Positions 1 through 9,524 of a DNA stretch of 36,960 nucleotides are shown one piece after another. The stretch comes from Actinomycetota bacterium (GTDB lineage Bacteria; Actinomycetota; Acidimicrobiia; Acidimicrobiales; UBA8592): contig CACFFD010000014.1 of assembly GCA_902565595.1 (NCBI GenBank), positions 1 through 36,960 of the forward strand. The letters run 5' to 3'. A program made the position numbers and the translations under genes. The notes beneath the pieces were generated by a model, which saw nothing but the letters and a program-made list of their open reading frames with translations, had not been told where the DNA came from and did not search any database. Each line of letters begins with the position of its first letter. Within the stretch, counting starts at the first letter, position 1.

Positions 1-157
1 CCTCACCTAGCTGATACATGTATGCATTGATTTGTCGGGCACGTTTGGCCCCTAAAGTAACAAGTCGAAACTTTGATCCTTCTTTCCCTTCTTCGGCAGA
101 GCGTTCAAGAAGTCCTTCTATTTCTGGCGAAATCATTGATTCGTTTTCGGTAGTCAT
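1..157 (-). CDS. rpoZ: RNA polymerase omega subunit, N-terminal part (cut by window edge)
   Basis: Omega is the small subunit that helps assemble and stabilise RNA polymerase. Only the first 52 codons are present; the gene runs off the left edge. The translation begins MTTENESMISPEIEGLLERS and contains the hallmark segment SKFRLVTLGAKRARQINAY (about residues 28-46) followed by a Gly-Glu, as in actinobacterial RpoZ. The start is the ATG at 157-155, preceded by GGAGAG about five bases upstream, a good ribosome binding site. It follows gmk by 97 bases. That gap holds no gene, and I see no clear promoter in it. The gmk-rpoZ pair is a standard actinobacterial neighbourhood. Identification is firm; the C-terminus cannot be assessed. 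Confidence 0.93.
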   Translation of the reverse strand, partial: MTTENESMISPEIEGLLERSAEEGKEGSKFRLVTLGAKRARQINAYMYQLGE

Positions 158-254
158 TTTTCTCTCCATATTGATTTCTGAGCAGCAGGATTATCAGTCT
201 ATCTTGTCTTTGAGCGCCTTTGGTCAGTTACGACAACCTTTCCAACTAGACGCC

Positions 255-794
255 TTATTCTCCGGAGCGATTCGACATAATTATTGAAGAAATTTCAGAA
301 ACCGCCCTATCAAGATCATCATTTACTACGACAATGGCACCTAGATCTCTAGCGTCATTTCGCTCTCGCTCTCCTTCTCGAATACGGCGCTCGATTTCTT
401 TTTCGCTGTCACCTCTTCCACGAAGACGCTCTGCTTGATCTTCAAGCGTCGGAGCGTCAACAAATATCATTAAGAAATCGAGGCCTCTTTCAGTTACTGC
501 TTTTGCCCCTTGTACATCTATCTCGAGAAGAACATCGAAATCTTCAGGTGGGTTTGGCCATGGGGTTCCATAGAAGTTGTTGTGAAACTCTGCCCATTCA
601 AGAAAAACATCTTCGTCGATTGCTTTTTTGAATTCTTCATGCGTAACGAACACATAGGATTCTTCTTCCTCCCCTTCTCTTTGAGGACGAGTCGTCCAAC
701 TTTTTGAAAGCCAGAGGTTCGCGTGTTTCTCAACAAGTATCTCGGCGATCGTCCCCTTGCCGACCCCTCCGGGACCGGAAACAACAATCAACAT
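255..794 (-). CDS. gmk: guanylate kinase
   Basis: Phosphorylates GMP to GDP with ATP in the cytoplasm, a required step for GTP and dGTP. The 179-residue protein has the P-loop GPGGVGKGT at residues 7-15, the GMP-binding arginine region TTRPQREGE at 34-42, the FLEWAEFHNNFYGTP segment at about 64-78 and LEIDVQGA at 90-97. The lid is rich in Arg and Glu (about 121-146). The length is slightly short for the family (usually 180-210) because it starts directly on the first beta strand with little N-terminal extension. The ATG is nine bases after the mihF stop with no clear Shine-Dalgarno, so it is probably read by translational coupling from mihF. Confidence 0.95.
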   Translation of the reverse strand: MLIVVSGPGGVGKGTIAEILVEKHANLWLSKSWTTRPQREGEEEESYVFVTHEEFKKAIDEDVFLEWAEFHNNFYGTPWPNPPEDFDVLLEIDVQGAKAVTERGLDFLMIFVDAPTLEDQAERLRGRGDSEKEIERRIREGERERNDARDLGAIVVVNDDLDRAVSEISSIIMSNRSGE

Positions 795-803
795 AGTGAA
801 GTA

Positions 804-1118
804 TCAGTCGAACTCAGCTAAAAGTGCCGCTCGTTGCTGGTCTCCTAGGCCACGCAGACGTCTACTTTCTGCGATTCCTATACTTTCCATGAGTCTCCTT
901 GCTTTTACTTTGCCAATTTTTGGCATTGACTCGAGGATTGCGAGGACTTTTGTTCTGCTGACAATTTCATTCTGGTCTGAAATGTCTAGAACTTGCCTCA
1001 AAGTAAGAGATCCCATCTTGATTCGCGATTTCAATTCTGCGCGTACTCGACGGGCCTCAGCAGCTTTCTCAAGAGCGGCTTTACGCTGTGCGTCTGTGAG
1101 TTTTGGTGGGGATGCCAT
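804..1118 (-). CDS. mihF: actinobacterial integration host factor (mIHF)
   Basis: A small nucleoid-associated DNA-binding protein specific to Actinobacteria, unrelated to the alpha/beta IHF of proteobacteria. The 104-residue product starts MASPPKLTDAQRKAALEKA, has a charged helix (about 11-31), the helix-turn-helix-like core MPKIGKVKARRLM (65-77) and the conserved tail SRRLRGLGDQQRAALL (85-100). A longer reading from GTG at 1145 adds nine residues that are not typical of the family. I prefer the ATG at 1118 because its N-terminus matches known mIHFs and because a -10-like TATTCT ends six bases before it, suggesting a leaderless transcript. It lies next to gmk and rpoZ, as in other actinobacteria. 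Confidence 0.93.
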   Translation of the reverse strand: MASPPKLTDAQRKAALEKAAEARRVRAELKSRIKMGSLTLRQVLDISDQNEIVSRTKVLAILESMPKIGKVKARRLMESIGIAESRRLRGLGDQQRAALLAEFD

Positions 1119-1124
1119 AGCTAA

Positions 1125-1130
1125 AGAATA
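1125..1130 (-). promoter_or_regulatory. putative -10 box of mihF (leaderless)
   Basis: TATTCT on the minus strand, separated by six bases from the mihF ATG, with no Shine-Dalgarno in between. No convincing -35 was seen. Confidence 0.5.
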
Positions 1131-1169
1131 GTTCTGAGTAGGCACTTAGTGGTGTATTTCGCCTAAAGA

Positions 1170-1186
1170 GCTGATCAAGAATCAGC
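1170..1186 (-). terminator. possible terminator at the end of the pyr operon
   Basis: A perfect six-base-pair inverted repeat, GCTGAT with ATCAGC around a five-base loop, spans the pyrF stop codon. It is followed on the transcribed strand by TCTTTA. The stem is short and the T-tract poor, so at best it is a weak intrinsic terminator. Its position between the pyr operon and the separately promoted mihF supports a boundary here. Confidence 0.35.
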
Positions 1187-1876
1187 GATTTCCCCGTGAA
1201 TTGCTTCAGCAGCCTCAGTTGGATTTTCTGCCAAAGTAACAGCTCTACCTATAACTAGAAGGCCGGCACCTTCATCGAGGGCTTTCGATGGAGTGGACAC
1301 TTTTTTTTGATCATGCGCCCGCACTCCTGATGGGCGAATCCCAGGAACAACTGCTAATAAGTCAGGCGCTTGTCTCGAAACAACTGGTAAATCGTGTGCT
1401 GAACATACCAATCCAAGACAGCCGGAATTTTTGGCGATATCAATCCGGTGTTTCATCAGCTCTTCTTCAGTAGTCGGGTCGCTAGTGAGAATTGTCACAC
1501 CCAACGCAGTTGGAGACCCAATCCCGGCATTTCGTGCCCCCTCAAGAAGCCCCTCAACACCAGCTGTCATCATTTCATGTCCTCCGGCTGTGTGCATCGT
1601 CAGATAATTAACCCCGAGAGAACCTAATACCTTTGATGCTCTATGGACTGTATTTGGGATGTCATGCAATTTTAAGTCGAGAAAGATCTTATAACCCATC
1701 TGTTGGAAGGTTCCGATGACTTCTGGCCCTGCAGCACTATAAAGTTCAAGTCCGATTTTTAGAACTGCGAAATATGGCTGCAGCTCTCTTGCTAGACGAA
1801 CTCCTACTACTAGATCATCGACATCCAGTGCAAGTGCGAGCTTGGTTCTGACTTCATCATTTACAGTTCTTTCCAT
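1175..1876 (-). CDS. pyrF: orotidine 5'-phosphate decarboxylase
   Basis: Catalyses the last step of UMP synthesis, OMP to UMP plus CO2. The 233-residue protein is the bacterial type 1 form. It has Asp18 in LALALDVDD, Lys40 in LKIGLEL and the catalytic D-x-K-x-x-D set at Asp67, Lys69 and Asp72 in FLDLKLHDIPNTV. Near the C-terminus are the phosphate-binding VVPGIRPSG and LLVIGRAVT. Mycobacteria and Streptomyces typically carry a divergent PyrF type, so this form is worth noting in an actinobacterial-looking operon. It is the last gene of the pyr operon, 18 bases after pyrD. The weak AAAGGGA upstream of the ATG is somewhat far (about 11 bases). Confidence 0.95.
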   Translation of the reverse strand: MERTVNDEVRTKLALALDVDDLVVGVRLARELQPYFAVLKIGLELYSAAGPEVIGTFQQMGYKIFLDLKLHDIPNTVHRASKVLGSLGVNYLTMHTAGGHEMMTAGVEGLLEGARNAGIGSPTALGVTILTSDPTTEEELMKHRIDIAKNSGCLGLVCSAHDLPVVSRQAPDLLAVVPGIRPSGVRAHDQKKVSTPSKALDEGAGLLVIGRAVTLAENPTEAAEAIHGEIADS

Positions 1877-1894
1877 ATTCTTTTATTCCCTTTC

Positions 1895-2845
1895 TCATTT
1901 CGTCGAGTCGTCGCGTATTTGGCTTTTCCCAACTATCGATCCGATTTCTTTAACAGCATTCCGCTCGCACCAACGGTGGAGACCCTTGATGACTTTTTTC
2001 GATACCCGTGGATTGGCAAAATTTGCTGTTCCAATCTGAATTGCGTCAGCTCCTGCCATCATAAATTCTAATGCGTGCTTGTAGGTAGCTATGCCGCCGA
2101 CGCCGATAATCGGAATCTGAGGAAGCGCAGACCGCACATCGAAAACTGAACGAACCGCTACAGGCCTGATCGCTGGACCGCTAAGGCCTCCTCCCCCCGC
2201 CCCTAGAATCGGTCTTCCCGTTTCAATATCTATGGCCATACCTAAAAGTGTGTTCGCAATAGTAAGGGCATCTGCTCCCCCGTCTACCGCCGCCTTAGCG
2301 ATGCTTACCAAGTCTGAGGTATTTGGGCTTAATTTTGCCCATCTCGGACGACCCACGTTGTTCGTCGCTTCCATAACACCCTTTGTCATGCTTGACGAAT
2401 GAGAAAAGATTTCTCCACGGTCTTCAACGTTAGGGCATGAAACATTGACTTCAACTGCAATAACTTCATCCGGTAGGCCCCTACAGAATTCTGCTGCTTC
2501 TTTGTAGTCTTGAGTAGTTCTACCCCAGATGCTAACTATTATGGCTGCTCCTGATTCAATCAAAGAGGGAAGCTCATTCGCTGCCCAATTTTCCAAACCT
2601 GGCCCTTGCAACCCAACACTATTTATCATTCCTGCAGGAGTCTGATGAACACGCGGAGCAGCATTACCTTCCCATGGGAAAGTAGCAAGACTTTTAACAA
2701 CCACCGCACCCAGCTCGCTCACATCGAAAAATGAATTGAATTCAGACCCATACCCCGCTGTTCCCGAAGCGAGCATCACGGGATTTTTCAGACACAAGTC
2801 ACCGACTCTTGTTTCTAGTGGTGGGCCATGGGAGCGAGAAAGCAT
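1895..2845 (-). CDS. pyrD: dihydroorotate dehydrogenase, class 1B type catalytic subunit
   Basis: Oxidises dihydroorotate to orotate using FMN. The 316-residue protein has the class 1 catalytic cysteine (Cys137 in VNVSCPNVED), Lys51 in VVVKS, the substrate loop INSVGLQGPG (about 74-83), KLSPN, and the flavin phosphate-binding GGGGLSGPA and IIGVGGI. Overall it aligns with Bacillus PyrD (class 1B) rather than the membrane-bound class 2 enzyme common in Mycobacterium. Class 1B enzymes normally pair with the iron-sulfur/FAD subunit PyrK, and no pyrK is found in the operon or the window. It starts two bases after the carB stop, so translation is probably coupled. Extreme C-terminal residues are poorly conserved. 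Confidence 0.93.
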   Translation of the reverse strand: MLSRSHGPPLETRVGDLCLKNPVMLASGTAGYGSEFNSFFDVSELGAVVVKSLATFPWEGNAAPRVHQTPAGMINSVGLQGPGLENWAANELPSLIESGAAIIVSIWGRTTQDYKEAAEFCRGLPDEVIAVEVNVSCPNVEDRGEIFSHSSSMTKGVMEATNNVGRPRWAKLSPNTSDLVSIAKAAVDGGADALTIANTLLGMAIDIETGRPILGAGGGGLSGPAIRPVAVRSVFDVRSALPQIPIIGVGGIATYKHALEFMMAGADAIQIGTANFANPRVSKKVIKGLHRWCERNAVKEIGSIVGKSQIRDDSTK

Positions 2846-2847
2846 AT

Positions 2848-5800
2848 TTAGATTTCCAATTGCTGCTGCGCTGCAGCATTTTTATGAAAATATTGAAGAG
2901 GTCGTACTCCTAGCGCATAACTTCGCCAATCGACAAGGCCCTTTGCTAACGCCAGACCTGCAGATGCTGTAGTCAGGAGAGGAATTCCTTGTTCTGCAGC
3001 AGCTTTGCGAATATGATCTCCATCTGCGCGAGGACCCCTACCGCGCGGGGAATTTATTACTAGACGAATCTTTCCTGACTCGATCAACTCTACGGCTGTT
3101 GTCCCTTCCTTCTCACCAATTTTGGCAATAACATCGACTACTTCAATACTCGCTGCGCTTAATGCAGCTGCTGTGCCACGAGTAGCCGCGATACTGAAAC
3201 CGAGCTTGCTGAGGATCGAAGCAGTTTCAATACCTATGTCTTTATCTCTATCAGCTAAGGATAGAAAGACTGTTCCCGTCTCAGGAAGAGCCATGCCGGC
3301 AGCTATCTGACTTTTTGCAAATGCTAAACCGGGAGTTATGTCTATCCCCATTACTTCTCCTGTTGAACGCATCTCAGGCCCAAGAATTGCATCAGTTTCT
3401 GGGAACCTGTTGAACGGCAAAACCGCTTCCTTCACCGATATGTGATCACCTATAGCTTTAGCTTCTAATCCACCATTTTCTCTAAGATCCGCAAGTGATT
3501 CTCCCAGCATTACTCTTGAAGCAACTTTAACTAAAGGCACTCCGATGGCCTTAGAAACGAAGGGGACAGTTCTCGATGCCCTCGGATTCGCCTCAATGAC
3601 AAAAACCGTTTCCGATTCTCCTACTTTTTTCACAACGTATTGGATATTTATTAGACCAATGACATCTAACCTTTCCGCAATTCGATTCGTGTACTCTTCT
3701 AAAGTCGCAAGTGTCGTAACACTGAGATTTTGGGGAGGGAGCATGCAAGCGCTGTCACCAGAGTGGACACCGGCTTCTTCGACATGCTCCATTATTCCAC
3801 CGATGAATATCTGCCCTTCTTTATCTCGAATCGCATCTACATCAACTTCTGTAGCATCTTCCAAGAATCGATCTATGAGTACGGGGCGCTCCGCAGACAA
3901 TCCGCCTTCACGCCCTAAGCTCCCCTGTTGAGTTAGTTCTTTCATAGCCTCATTGAGTTGTTCATCGTCATACACAATGCTCATAGCTCGACCTCCAAGG
4001 ACATATGAAGGGCGAATAAGCACTGGATACCCGACGCGCTCAACTATTGATAGGGCTTCTTCCAAACTTACAGCTGTTCCTCCGGGTGGCTGTGGAATCT
4101 CCAGCTGTGAACAGACGGCATTCCAACGTTCACGATCTTCCGCTAAATCAATTGAGTCCGGAGAGGTGCCTGCAATTATGTCCGAAGGTAACGTGTTAGC
4201 AAGTTTCAGAGGGGTTTGTCCTCCAAGACCAACGATCACTCCAGCTATTCCGGGGCCATTCGCTCGTCTTGCTGACTCCGTTTCTACTTCGAGAATATTT
4301 CTAACGTCCTCTTCGGTTAATGGTTCAAAAAACAATCGGTCGCTAGTATCGTAATCTGTCGAAACTGTTTCAGGATTACAGTTAACCATGATGGTTTCAT
4401 AGCCTATTTCTCTCAGGGCAAAGCTTGCATGAACACAACAGTAATCAAATTCGATCCCTTGCCCGATTCGATTTGGCCCAGAACCGAGGATAATGACTTT
4501 TGGCTTGTCGGAGGCAGCAACCTCATTATCATCATCATAGGTTGAATAGTGATAGGGAGTTTCAGCTTCAAACTCTGCGCTACACGTATCAACTGTTTTG
4601 AAGACTGGGAGTACCTCAAGTTCGATACGTTTGTTCCTAACCGCCTCCTCTTCTTCATTCCATAAGTAGGCTAATTGATGATCGCTATATCCCAGACGTT
4701 TGGCTCGGCGCATTGATAGACCAGTGATGCTCTCTAAGCTTTGCTCTTCAAGGGACAATCGCTCTTCTATGACAATAAGCATCTGGTCTAGAAACCAAGG
4801 ATCTATTCCTGTTACTTCATGAATCGTTTCAATTGAAATACCCCTATAGAGCAACTCTCCCACTTCAAATATTCTTGTTGGTGTCCCAACTGCAACTCTT
4901 TTGAGTAGCTCCTCGTCGTTCACGTCTTTGAAGTTTTCTTCACCACTATCGGCATTTAGGCCATATCTTCCGAGTTCCAGTGAACGAATTGCTTTCTGAA
5001 GCGACTCAGGGAATGTTCTTCCTATGGACATTACTTCACCTACTGATTGCATTTGTGTCCCTAGAACAGCTGGCGTACCAGGAAATTTCTCAAAAGCCCA
5101 CCTAGGTATTTTTGTTACGACATAGTCAATCGTCGGTTCGAAACTTGCAGGTGTCTTTTTGGTTATGTCGTTAGGTATCTCGTCAAGCGTGTATCCAATA
5201 GCCAGCTTTGTTGCGATCTTTGCTATGGGAAATCCAGTAGCCTTAGATGCTAAGGCGGAGGACCTACTGACTCGGGGATTCATTTCAATTATAACGAAAT
5301 CACCGCTAGCAGGATCGACAGCAAATTGGACATTTGAACCACCCGTTTCGACACCAACCCTTCTCATACACGCAAAGGCGGCGTTTCGGAGAATTTGGTA
5401 TTCAACATCCGATAATGTTTGGGTTGGGGCGACTGTTATCGAATCTCCAGTGTGAACACCCATTGGATCTAGGTTCTCTATAGAACAGACGACCACACAA
5501 TTGTCTGCCTTGTCTCTCATTACTTCAAGCTCATACTCTTTCCATCCTTTAATGGACTGCTCTATGAGAATCTCATGAATAGGGCTAGCTGCAAGACCAT
5601 TGGACGCTAATTTAGTGAACTCTTCGAGAGTTTCGGCGATACCTGTTCCTTTGCCGCCGAGAATATAGGCGGGCCTCACAATCACTGGAAGGCCGATTTC
5701 TTCTATGATATTTTCCGCATCATCCATGGAATGCGCTACTCCACTGTGTGGAACTGGAAGGCCGATTTCTATCATGGCATCTTTAAATCTGGCCCTGTCT

Positions 5801-6180
5801 TCTGCTGTGGCAATAGCTTCAGCATCTGCCCCGATAAGTTCAACTCCATTTTCCTCTAGAACTCCAAGTTCAACTAGTTCCATGGCTAGATTAAGAGCTG
5901 TCTGCCCACCAAGAGTCGGCAGGAGGGCATCAGGTTTTTCCTCTTCAATAATCTTTGTCAATACTTCTGCCGTTAAGGGCTCTATATAAGTTGCGTCTGC
6001 GAAGTCTGGGTCGGTCATGATCGTTGCAGGGTTCGAATTCGCGAGTACGACTGTGTAGCCTTCTTCGCGAAGGACACGGCACGCTTGGGTTCCCGAATAA
6101 TCAAACTCGCATGCTTGCCCAATTACGATAGGCCCGGATCCTATAAGAAGGATTTTCTCTATATCAGTTCTCTTAGGCAT
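2848..6180 (-). CDS. carB: carbamoyl-phosphate synthase large chain
   Basis: Makes carbamoyl phosphate from bicarbonate, ATP and ammonia delivered by CarA; this feeds pyrimidines and arginine. The 1110-residue protein shows two homologous ATP-grasp halves. The first opens with [20 protein letters not shown] and contains EFDYSGTQA and [18 protein letters not shown]. The second begins at [20 protein letters not shown] and contains [18 protein letters not shown]-terminal MGS-like allosteric domain follows (about the last 150 residues, from [11 protein letters not shown]). I chose the ATG at 6180, which overlaps the carA stop by eight bases (ATGCCTAA), rather than a GTG nine bases upstream. Full length and no missing motif seen. 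Confidence 0.97.
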   Translation of the reverse strand: MPKRTDIEKILLIGSGPIVIGQACEFDYSGTQACRVLREEGYTVVLANSNPATIMTDPDFADATYIEPLTAEVLTKIIEEEKPDALLPTLGGQTALNLAMELVELGVLEENGVELIGADAEAIATAEDRARFKDAMIEIGLPVPHSGVAHSMDDAENIIEEIGLPVIVRPAYILGGKGTGIAETLEEFTKLASNGLAASPIHEILIEQSIKGWKEYELEVMRDKADNCVVVCSIENLDPMGVHTGDSITVAPTQTLSDVEYQILRNAAFACMRRVGVETGGSNVQFAVDPASGDFVIIEMNPRVSRSSALASKATGFPIAKIATKLAIGYTLDEIPNDITKKTPASFEPTIDYVVTKIPRWAFEKFPGTPAVLGTQMQSVGEVMSIGRTFPESLQKAIRSLELGRYGLNADSGEENFKDVNDEELLKRVAVGTPTRIFEVGELLYRGISIETIHEVTGIDPWFLDQMLIVIEERLSLEEQSLESITGLSMRRAKRLGYSDHQLAYLWNEEEEAVRNKRIELEVLPVFKTVDTCSAEFEAETPYHYSTYDDDNEVAASDKPKVIILGSGPNRIGQGIEFDYCCVHASFALREIGYETIMVNCNPETVSTDYDTSDRLFFEPLTEEDVRNILEVETESARRANGPGIAGVIVGLGGQTPLKLANTLPSDIIAGTSPDSIDLAEDRERWNAVCSQLEIPQPPGGTAVSLEEALSIVERVGYPVLIRPSYVLGGRAMSIVYDDEQLNEAMKELTQQGSLGREGGLSAERPVLIDRFLEDATEVDVDAIRDKEGQIFIGGIMEHVEEAGVHSGDSACMLPPQNLSVTTLATLEEYTNRIAERLDVIGLINIQYVVKKVGESETVFVIEANPRASRTVPFVSKAIGVPLVKVASRVMLGESLADLRENGGLEAKAIGDHISVKEAVLPFNRFPETDAILGPEMRSTGEVMGIDITPGLAFAKSQIAAGMALPETGTVFLSLADRDKDIGIETASILSKLGFSIAATRGTAAALSAASIEVVDVIAKIGEKEGTTAVELIESGKIRLVINSPRGRGPRADGDHIRKAAAEQGIPLLTTASAGLALAKGLVDWRSYALGVRPLQYFHKNAAAQQQLEI

Positions 6181-7291
6181 TTTGACCACCGTTTACCTTG
6201 TCCATCAATTGATCGAATTCTGAAAATAAATAAGCGCTGTCATGAGGCCCCGGTCCTGCTTCTGGGTGGTGCTGAACACTAAAGGCATTCGCTTCGTAGA
6301 TAGATAATCCCTGGCATACACCATCATTGAGATTCACATGGGTTACTGAGGCTTTCCCGTTAAGGGAGTCAGTGTCCACAGCGAAATTGTGATTTTGGCT
6401 GGTTATTTCGATTTCTCCAGAGACCATATTTTTTACAGGATGGTTTGCTCCATGGTGTCCAAATGGCATTTTTACTGTGCTCGCACCAATAGCCCTGCCC
6501 AAAAGTTGATGCCCAAGGCAAATTCCAAAAATTGGTACCTTCCCTAGTAAATTCGCAATCGTCTCAGGAGCGTTCTTAACAGAAGCAGGATCCCCAGGTC
6601 CGTTAGAGAGAAAAACCCCATCCGGCTTATAGGAAAGCACGTCTTCCGCTGAGGTCGATGCTGGAACGACCTGCACATCTCCGATCATTGAGAGATGCTT
6701 GATTATTGTTCTCTTTATCCCAAAATCTAATGCAACTATTTTTTTGTTATTTGTTGCGCTTTGCTTCACTGCAGGAACAAAATATGGCTCTGAGCATGTA
6801 ACTTCGGCAACAAGATCAGTGTTGCTGGTCCCTGGCTCCTTTTGGGCGGCTGCGAGCAAAGTTTTCTCGTCGGCAGTTCCAAAAGCTCCAGGCATAGCCC
6901 CAGCTTCGCGGATGTGCCTTGTTAACCGTCTCGTGTCGACTCCACATATTCCTGAGACTTTTGACCTAGTTAGAAACGTATTGAGGCTTGTATCTGATCG
7001 CCAGTTACTATATCGCCTTGCTAAATCTTTAATGATTATTCCCCTGCAATAAGGTTTATCACTTTCGAAATCTTCAGCATTTATTCCGTAATTCCCGATA
7101 TGAGGATATGTGAAAGTAATAATCTGACCTGCGTAAGATGGATCGGTAATTACCTCTTGGTATCCAGTTAAAGCTGTATTAAAGACAACTTCTCCGCTCG
7201 CATACCCCAGTTCTGGTTCATATCCAATTAACTCCCCTTCAAAGAGCGTCCCGTCCTGTAGAACGAGTGCCGCTTGTTTTATCTCTGCCAT
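6173..7291 (-). CDS. carA: carbamoyl-phosphate synthase small chain (glutaminase)
   Basis: Hydrolyses glutamine and channels ammonia to CarB. The 372-residue protein has the CPSase small-chain domain (residues 1 to about 150, with [20 protein letters not shown]) and a class I glutamine amidotransferase domain. The nucleophile is Cys258 in [11 protein letters not shown] and the His342/Glu344 pair lies in [12 protein letters not shown]. The ATG is preceded by AGGGA five bases upstream, a good Shine-Dalgarno, and lies 12 bases after the pyrC-like gene. The end overlaps carB by eight bases, which fits the stoichiometric heterodimer. Confidence 0.97.
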   Translation of the reverse strand: MAEIKQAALVLQDGTLFEGELIGYEPELGYASGEVVFNTALTGYQEVITDPSYAGQIITFTYPHIGNYGINAEDFESDKPYCRGIIIKDLARRYSNWRSDTSLNTFLTRSKVSGICGVDTRRLTRHIREAGAMPGAFGTADEKTLLAAAQKEPGTSNTDLVAEVTCSEPYFVPAVKQSATNNKKIVALDFGIKRTIIKHLSMIGDVQVVPASTSAEDVLSYKPDGVFLSNGPGDPASVKNAPETIANLLGKVPIFGICLGHQLLGRAIGASTVKMPFGHHGANHPVKNMVSGEIEITSQNHNFAVDTDSLNGKASVTHVNLNDGVCQGLSIYEANAFSVQHHPEAGPGPHDSAYLFSEFDQLMDKVNGGQNA

Positions 7292-7303
7292 TGATTCCCT
7301 TCG

Positions 7304-8572
7304 CTATATTTGTACTTGACCATTCGAAACAACTACATTTCCATTAACCAAGGTGTCCTTTATCTTTCCAGTCAGTTGACACCCGTCGAAAGGGCTATCC
7401 ATGTTTTTGATAGCAATTTCAGAAACACTCGGACTCCATTGTTTGTTTTCATCGACCACAATTAGGTTTCCTGGCCGTCCTTCCGAAAGTATTCCTCCAT
7501 GAGTTGCTTCAAGGCCTGCTATCTCCGCCGGAACCCACGACATAGCAGAGAGGATTTCACTAAGTGGTGCATTTAATTCGGTTGCTGATACAGCAAATGC
7601 TGTTTCGAGTCCGATCGTTCCGTAAGGTGCTTCTTCAAAAGGAAGATCAATGAGATGCTGAGGTTGAGGAGAGTGTGATGTGGCTATTGCATCTACCTGA
7701 CCACTTAATATCAACTCTTTAATTCTCTCTGTTTCTTTCTTTGTTCTCAATGGTGGAGCAACCTTGTATACCGTCCTATAACTTCTTACTTCCTCATCCG
7801 TCAATGCGAAGTGGTGTGGGGAAACTTCACATGTAATTAAAGCACCGTCTGCCTTAGCCGCAGAAATTATCTCAATAGCTTTAGGAGATGAAATCTGCTG
7901 AAGATGTAATCTTGCGCCGGTAAGTTGAGCCATTCTCACGAATTGGTATGTAAGGATTTCTTCCTCTTCGATGGCAATTCCTTGAATGCCTAGGTCTGAC
8001 GAAACTATCCCCTCATGCATATGGCCTGTTCCATCAATAAACGGTGTAAGGCCTATGGTGGCATCAAATTTAGTGCCATATTCCATTGCCCGTCGGAGTA
8101 GAGAGGCGTTCAAGCTGGAGAAATTAGCATGAACAAAAAAGCGAATACCCAAGCTAACCATTTCGCCGATGGGCGATAATGCCTCACCCAAGCCATCCGC
8201 AGTTAGTGAACCTGAGAATTCGATATGACAGAGAGCTTCGCTGCGGAGACTTTGCATCTCTTTTACCGCTGCAGCAGAGTCTATTGTTGGAGAAGTATGC
8301 GGCATAAGCATAACGGCTGTATACCCTCCAAGAACTGCGCTTCTCGTTCCGGACGAAATAGTTTCGATCTCTTCATCTCCAGGCTGACAGAAATGTGAAT
8401 TTAAATCAACCAACCCTGAAGTGACGATGCAACCGGTTGCATCGATTACTTTTCCCCCAGCTAGATCTTCACCGATCTGTGAGATGTTTCCATCGGCGCC
8501 TATAGCAATATCTGCTTTTTTAGAACCTGTTTTGTCAAGGACTGTTCCGCCTTTGATAACAACCTCAGTCAT
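7304..8572 (-). CDS. dihydroorotase-like protein, predicted catalytically inactive (PyrC pseudoenzyme)
   Basis: The 422-residue protein aligns end to end with class I dihydroorotases (amidohydrolase fold): GLVDLNSHFCQPG, GGYTAVMLMPHTSP, EVSPHH, APPLRT, DAIATSHSPQ and FEEAPYGTIGLETA are all recognisable. But the metal site is gone. The HxH motif is Asn58-Ser-His60; the Asp of the TDDG motif is replaced (VHAN, 147-150); the third-strand His of AHCED is Ile173; the His of CHIS is Gln226; and the catalytic Asp of ATDH is Ser299. Substrate residues also differ (Arg to Cys62, Asn to His92, Asn to Ala272). It resembles the inactive PyrC' that supports aspartate transcarbamylase in Pseudomonas. It overlaps pyrB by eight bases (ATGACTGA), which fits a PyrB partner. 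The ATG at 8572 has GAGG nine bases upstream; an ATG at 8581 is less well placed. Confidence 0.9.
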   Translation of the reverse strand: MTEVVIKGGTVLDKTGSKKADIAIGADGNISQIGEDLAGGKVIDATGCIVTSGLVDLNSHFCQPGDEEIETISSGTRSAVLGGYTAVMLMPHTSPTIDSAAAVKEMQSLRSEALCHIEFSGSLTADGLGEALSPIGEMVSLGIRFFVHANFSSLNASLLRRAMEYGTKFDATIGLTPFIDGTGHMHEGIVSSDLGIQGIAIEEEEILTYQFVRMAQLTGARLHLQQISSPKAIEIISAAKADGALITCEVSPHHFALTDEEVRSYRTVYKVAPPLRTKKETERIKELILSGQVDAIATSHSPQPQHLIDLPFEEAPYGTIGLETAFAVSATELNAPLSEILSAMSWVPAEIAGLEATHGGILSEGRPGNLIVVDENKQWSPSVSEIAIKNMDSPFDGCQLTGKIKDTLVNGNVVVSNGQVQI

Positions 8573-9524
8573 TGTCTTCATCCTCGCTATTGAGTCCGGC
8601 GAGAGCTATTCCCGAACCAAGAATGTGATAAAGAACTGCCATTCTCACAATTACGCCATTACCCACTTGGTTTGTGATCACCGCGTTTGGAAGATTAGGG
8701 ACGTTGCCTGAAATTTCAACGCCCCGATTCATCGGCCCAGGGTGCATCACTAATGCGGTTTTCTGCAATTGTTTAGATCGATCGAAGGTTAGTCCATACA
8801 GATTTGTATACTCACGAAGCGAAGGAACTAGCGACTCTTCTTGACGTTCAAGCTGCATACGAAGGAGATAAATCACATCAGCTTCCTTGATAGCTACATC
8901 CAAATCAGGGATGATATCAACTGGCCAATTTTCAATTGACGGGGGTAAGAGAGTAGGTGGGGCGACAAGAGCAACGCTGGCGCCAAGCGCGCTAAACGCC
9001 TTCACATTCGAACGCGCAACTCGGGAGTGCTTTATATCGCCAACAATGACAATTCGCTTTCCAGCTAAACTTCCGAGTTGCTGTGTGATGGTATAACAAT
9101 CAGCTAGTGACTGCGTAGGGTGTTCATGAGCTCCATCACCAGCATTGATGATCGAAGCATCCGTCCATTGGGTCAACATCCATGGAACCCCTACAGATCT
9201 GTGGCGGACCACAATGGCTTCAACACCCATCGCAGAGATTGTTTCGACAGTGTCTCGAAGACTTTCCCCTTTTTTCACAGAAGAAGAGGAAACACTAAAG
9301 TTCATGACGTCAGCCGATAGTCGCTTGGCTGCTTTTTCAAAGCTGAGGCGAGTTCGAGTTGAGTCTTCAAAAAATAGGTTTGCGACTGTTTTACCTCTGA
9401 GGGCAGGGACTTTTGGTATTCTGCGATTGCTTACCTCGAGAAAGTGGTTACTTAGTTCTAGAATTTCTAGGATCCCATCTTTTCCAAGATCTTCAACGCC
9501 TCTGACATGTTTGGCTGGAGTCAT
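8565..9524 (-). CDS. pyrB: aspartate carbamoyltransferase catalytic chain
   Basis: Condenses carbamoyl phosphate and aspartate to carbamoyl aspartate, the committed step of pyrimidine synthesis. All active-site motifs are intact in the 319-residue protein: FFEDSTRTR (Ser55-Thr-Arg-Thr-Arg59), the Lys of KKGES (about 85), [12 protein letters not shown] (His-Pro-Thr-Gln at 135-138), [11 protein letters not shown], and [12 protein letters not shown] near the C-terminus. No pyrI regulatory chain is nearby. It starts inside the pyrR stop (ATGA overlap) and ends overlapping the dihydroorotase-like gene, so the three are probably translationally coupled. Pairing with an inactive dihydroorotase homologue suggests a structural complex (inference). 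Confidence 0.97.
   Translation of the reverse strand: MTPAKHVRGVEDLGKDGILEILELSNHFLEVSNRRIPKVPALRGKTVANLFFEDSTRTRLSFEKAAKRLSADVMNFSVSSSSVKKGESLRDTVETISAMGVEAIVVRHRSVGVPWMLTQWTDASIINAGDGAHEHPTQSLADCYTITQQLGSLAGKRIVIVGDIKHSRVARSNVKAFSALGASVALVAPPTLLPPSIENWPVDIIPDLDVAIKEADVIYLLRMQLERQEESLVPSLREYTNLYGLTFDRSKQLQKTALVMHPGPMNRGVEISGNVPNLPNAVITNQVGNGVIVRMAVLYHILGSGIALAGLNSEDEDND

Noticed and set aside
3545-3931. Open frames on the plus strand across carB, alaS and other minus-strand genes
   Set aside because: They are antisense to strongly conserved genes, have no family resemblance or ribosome binding site, and look like codon-bias shadows.
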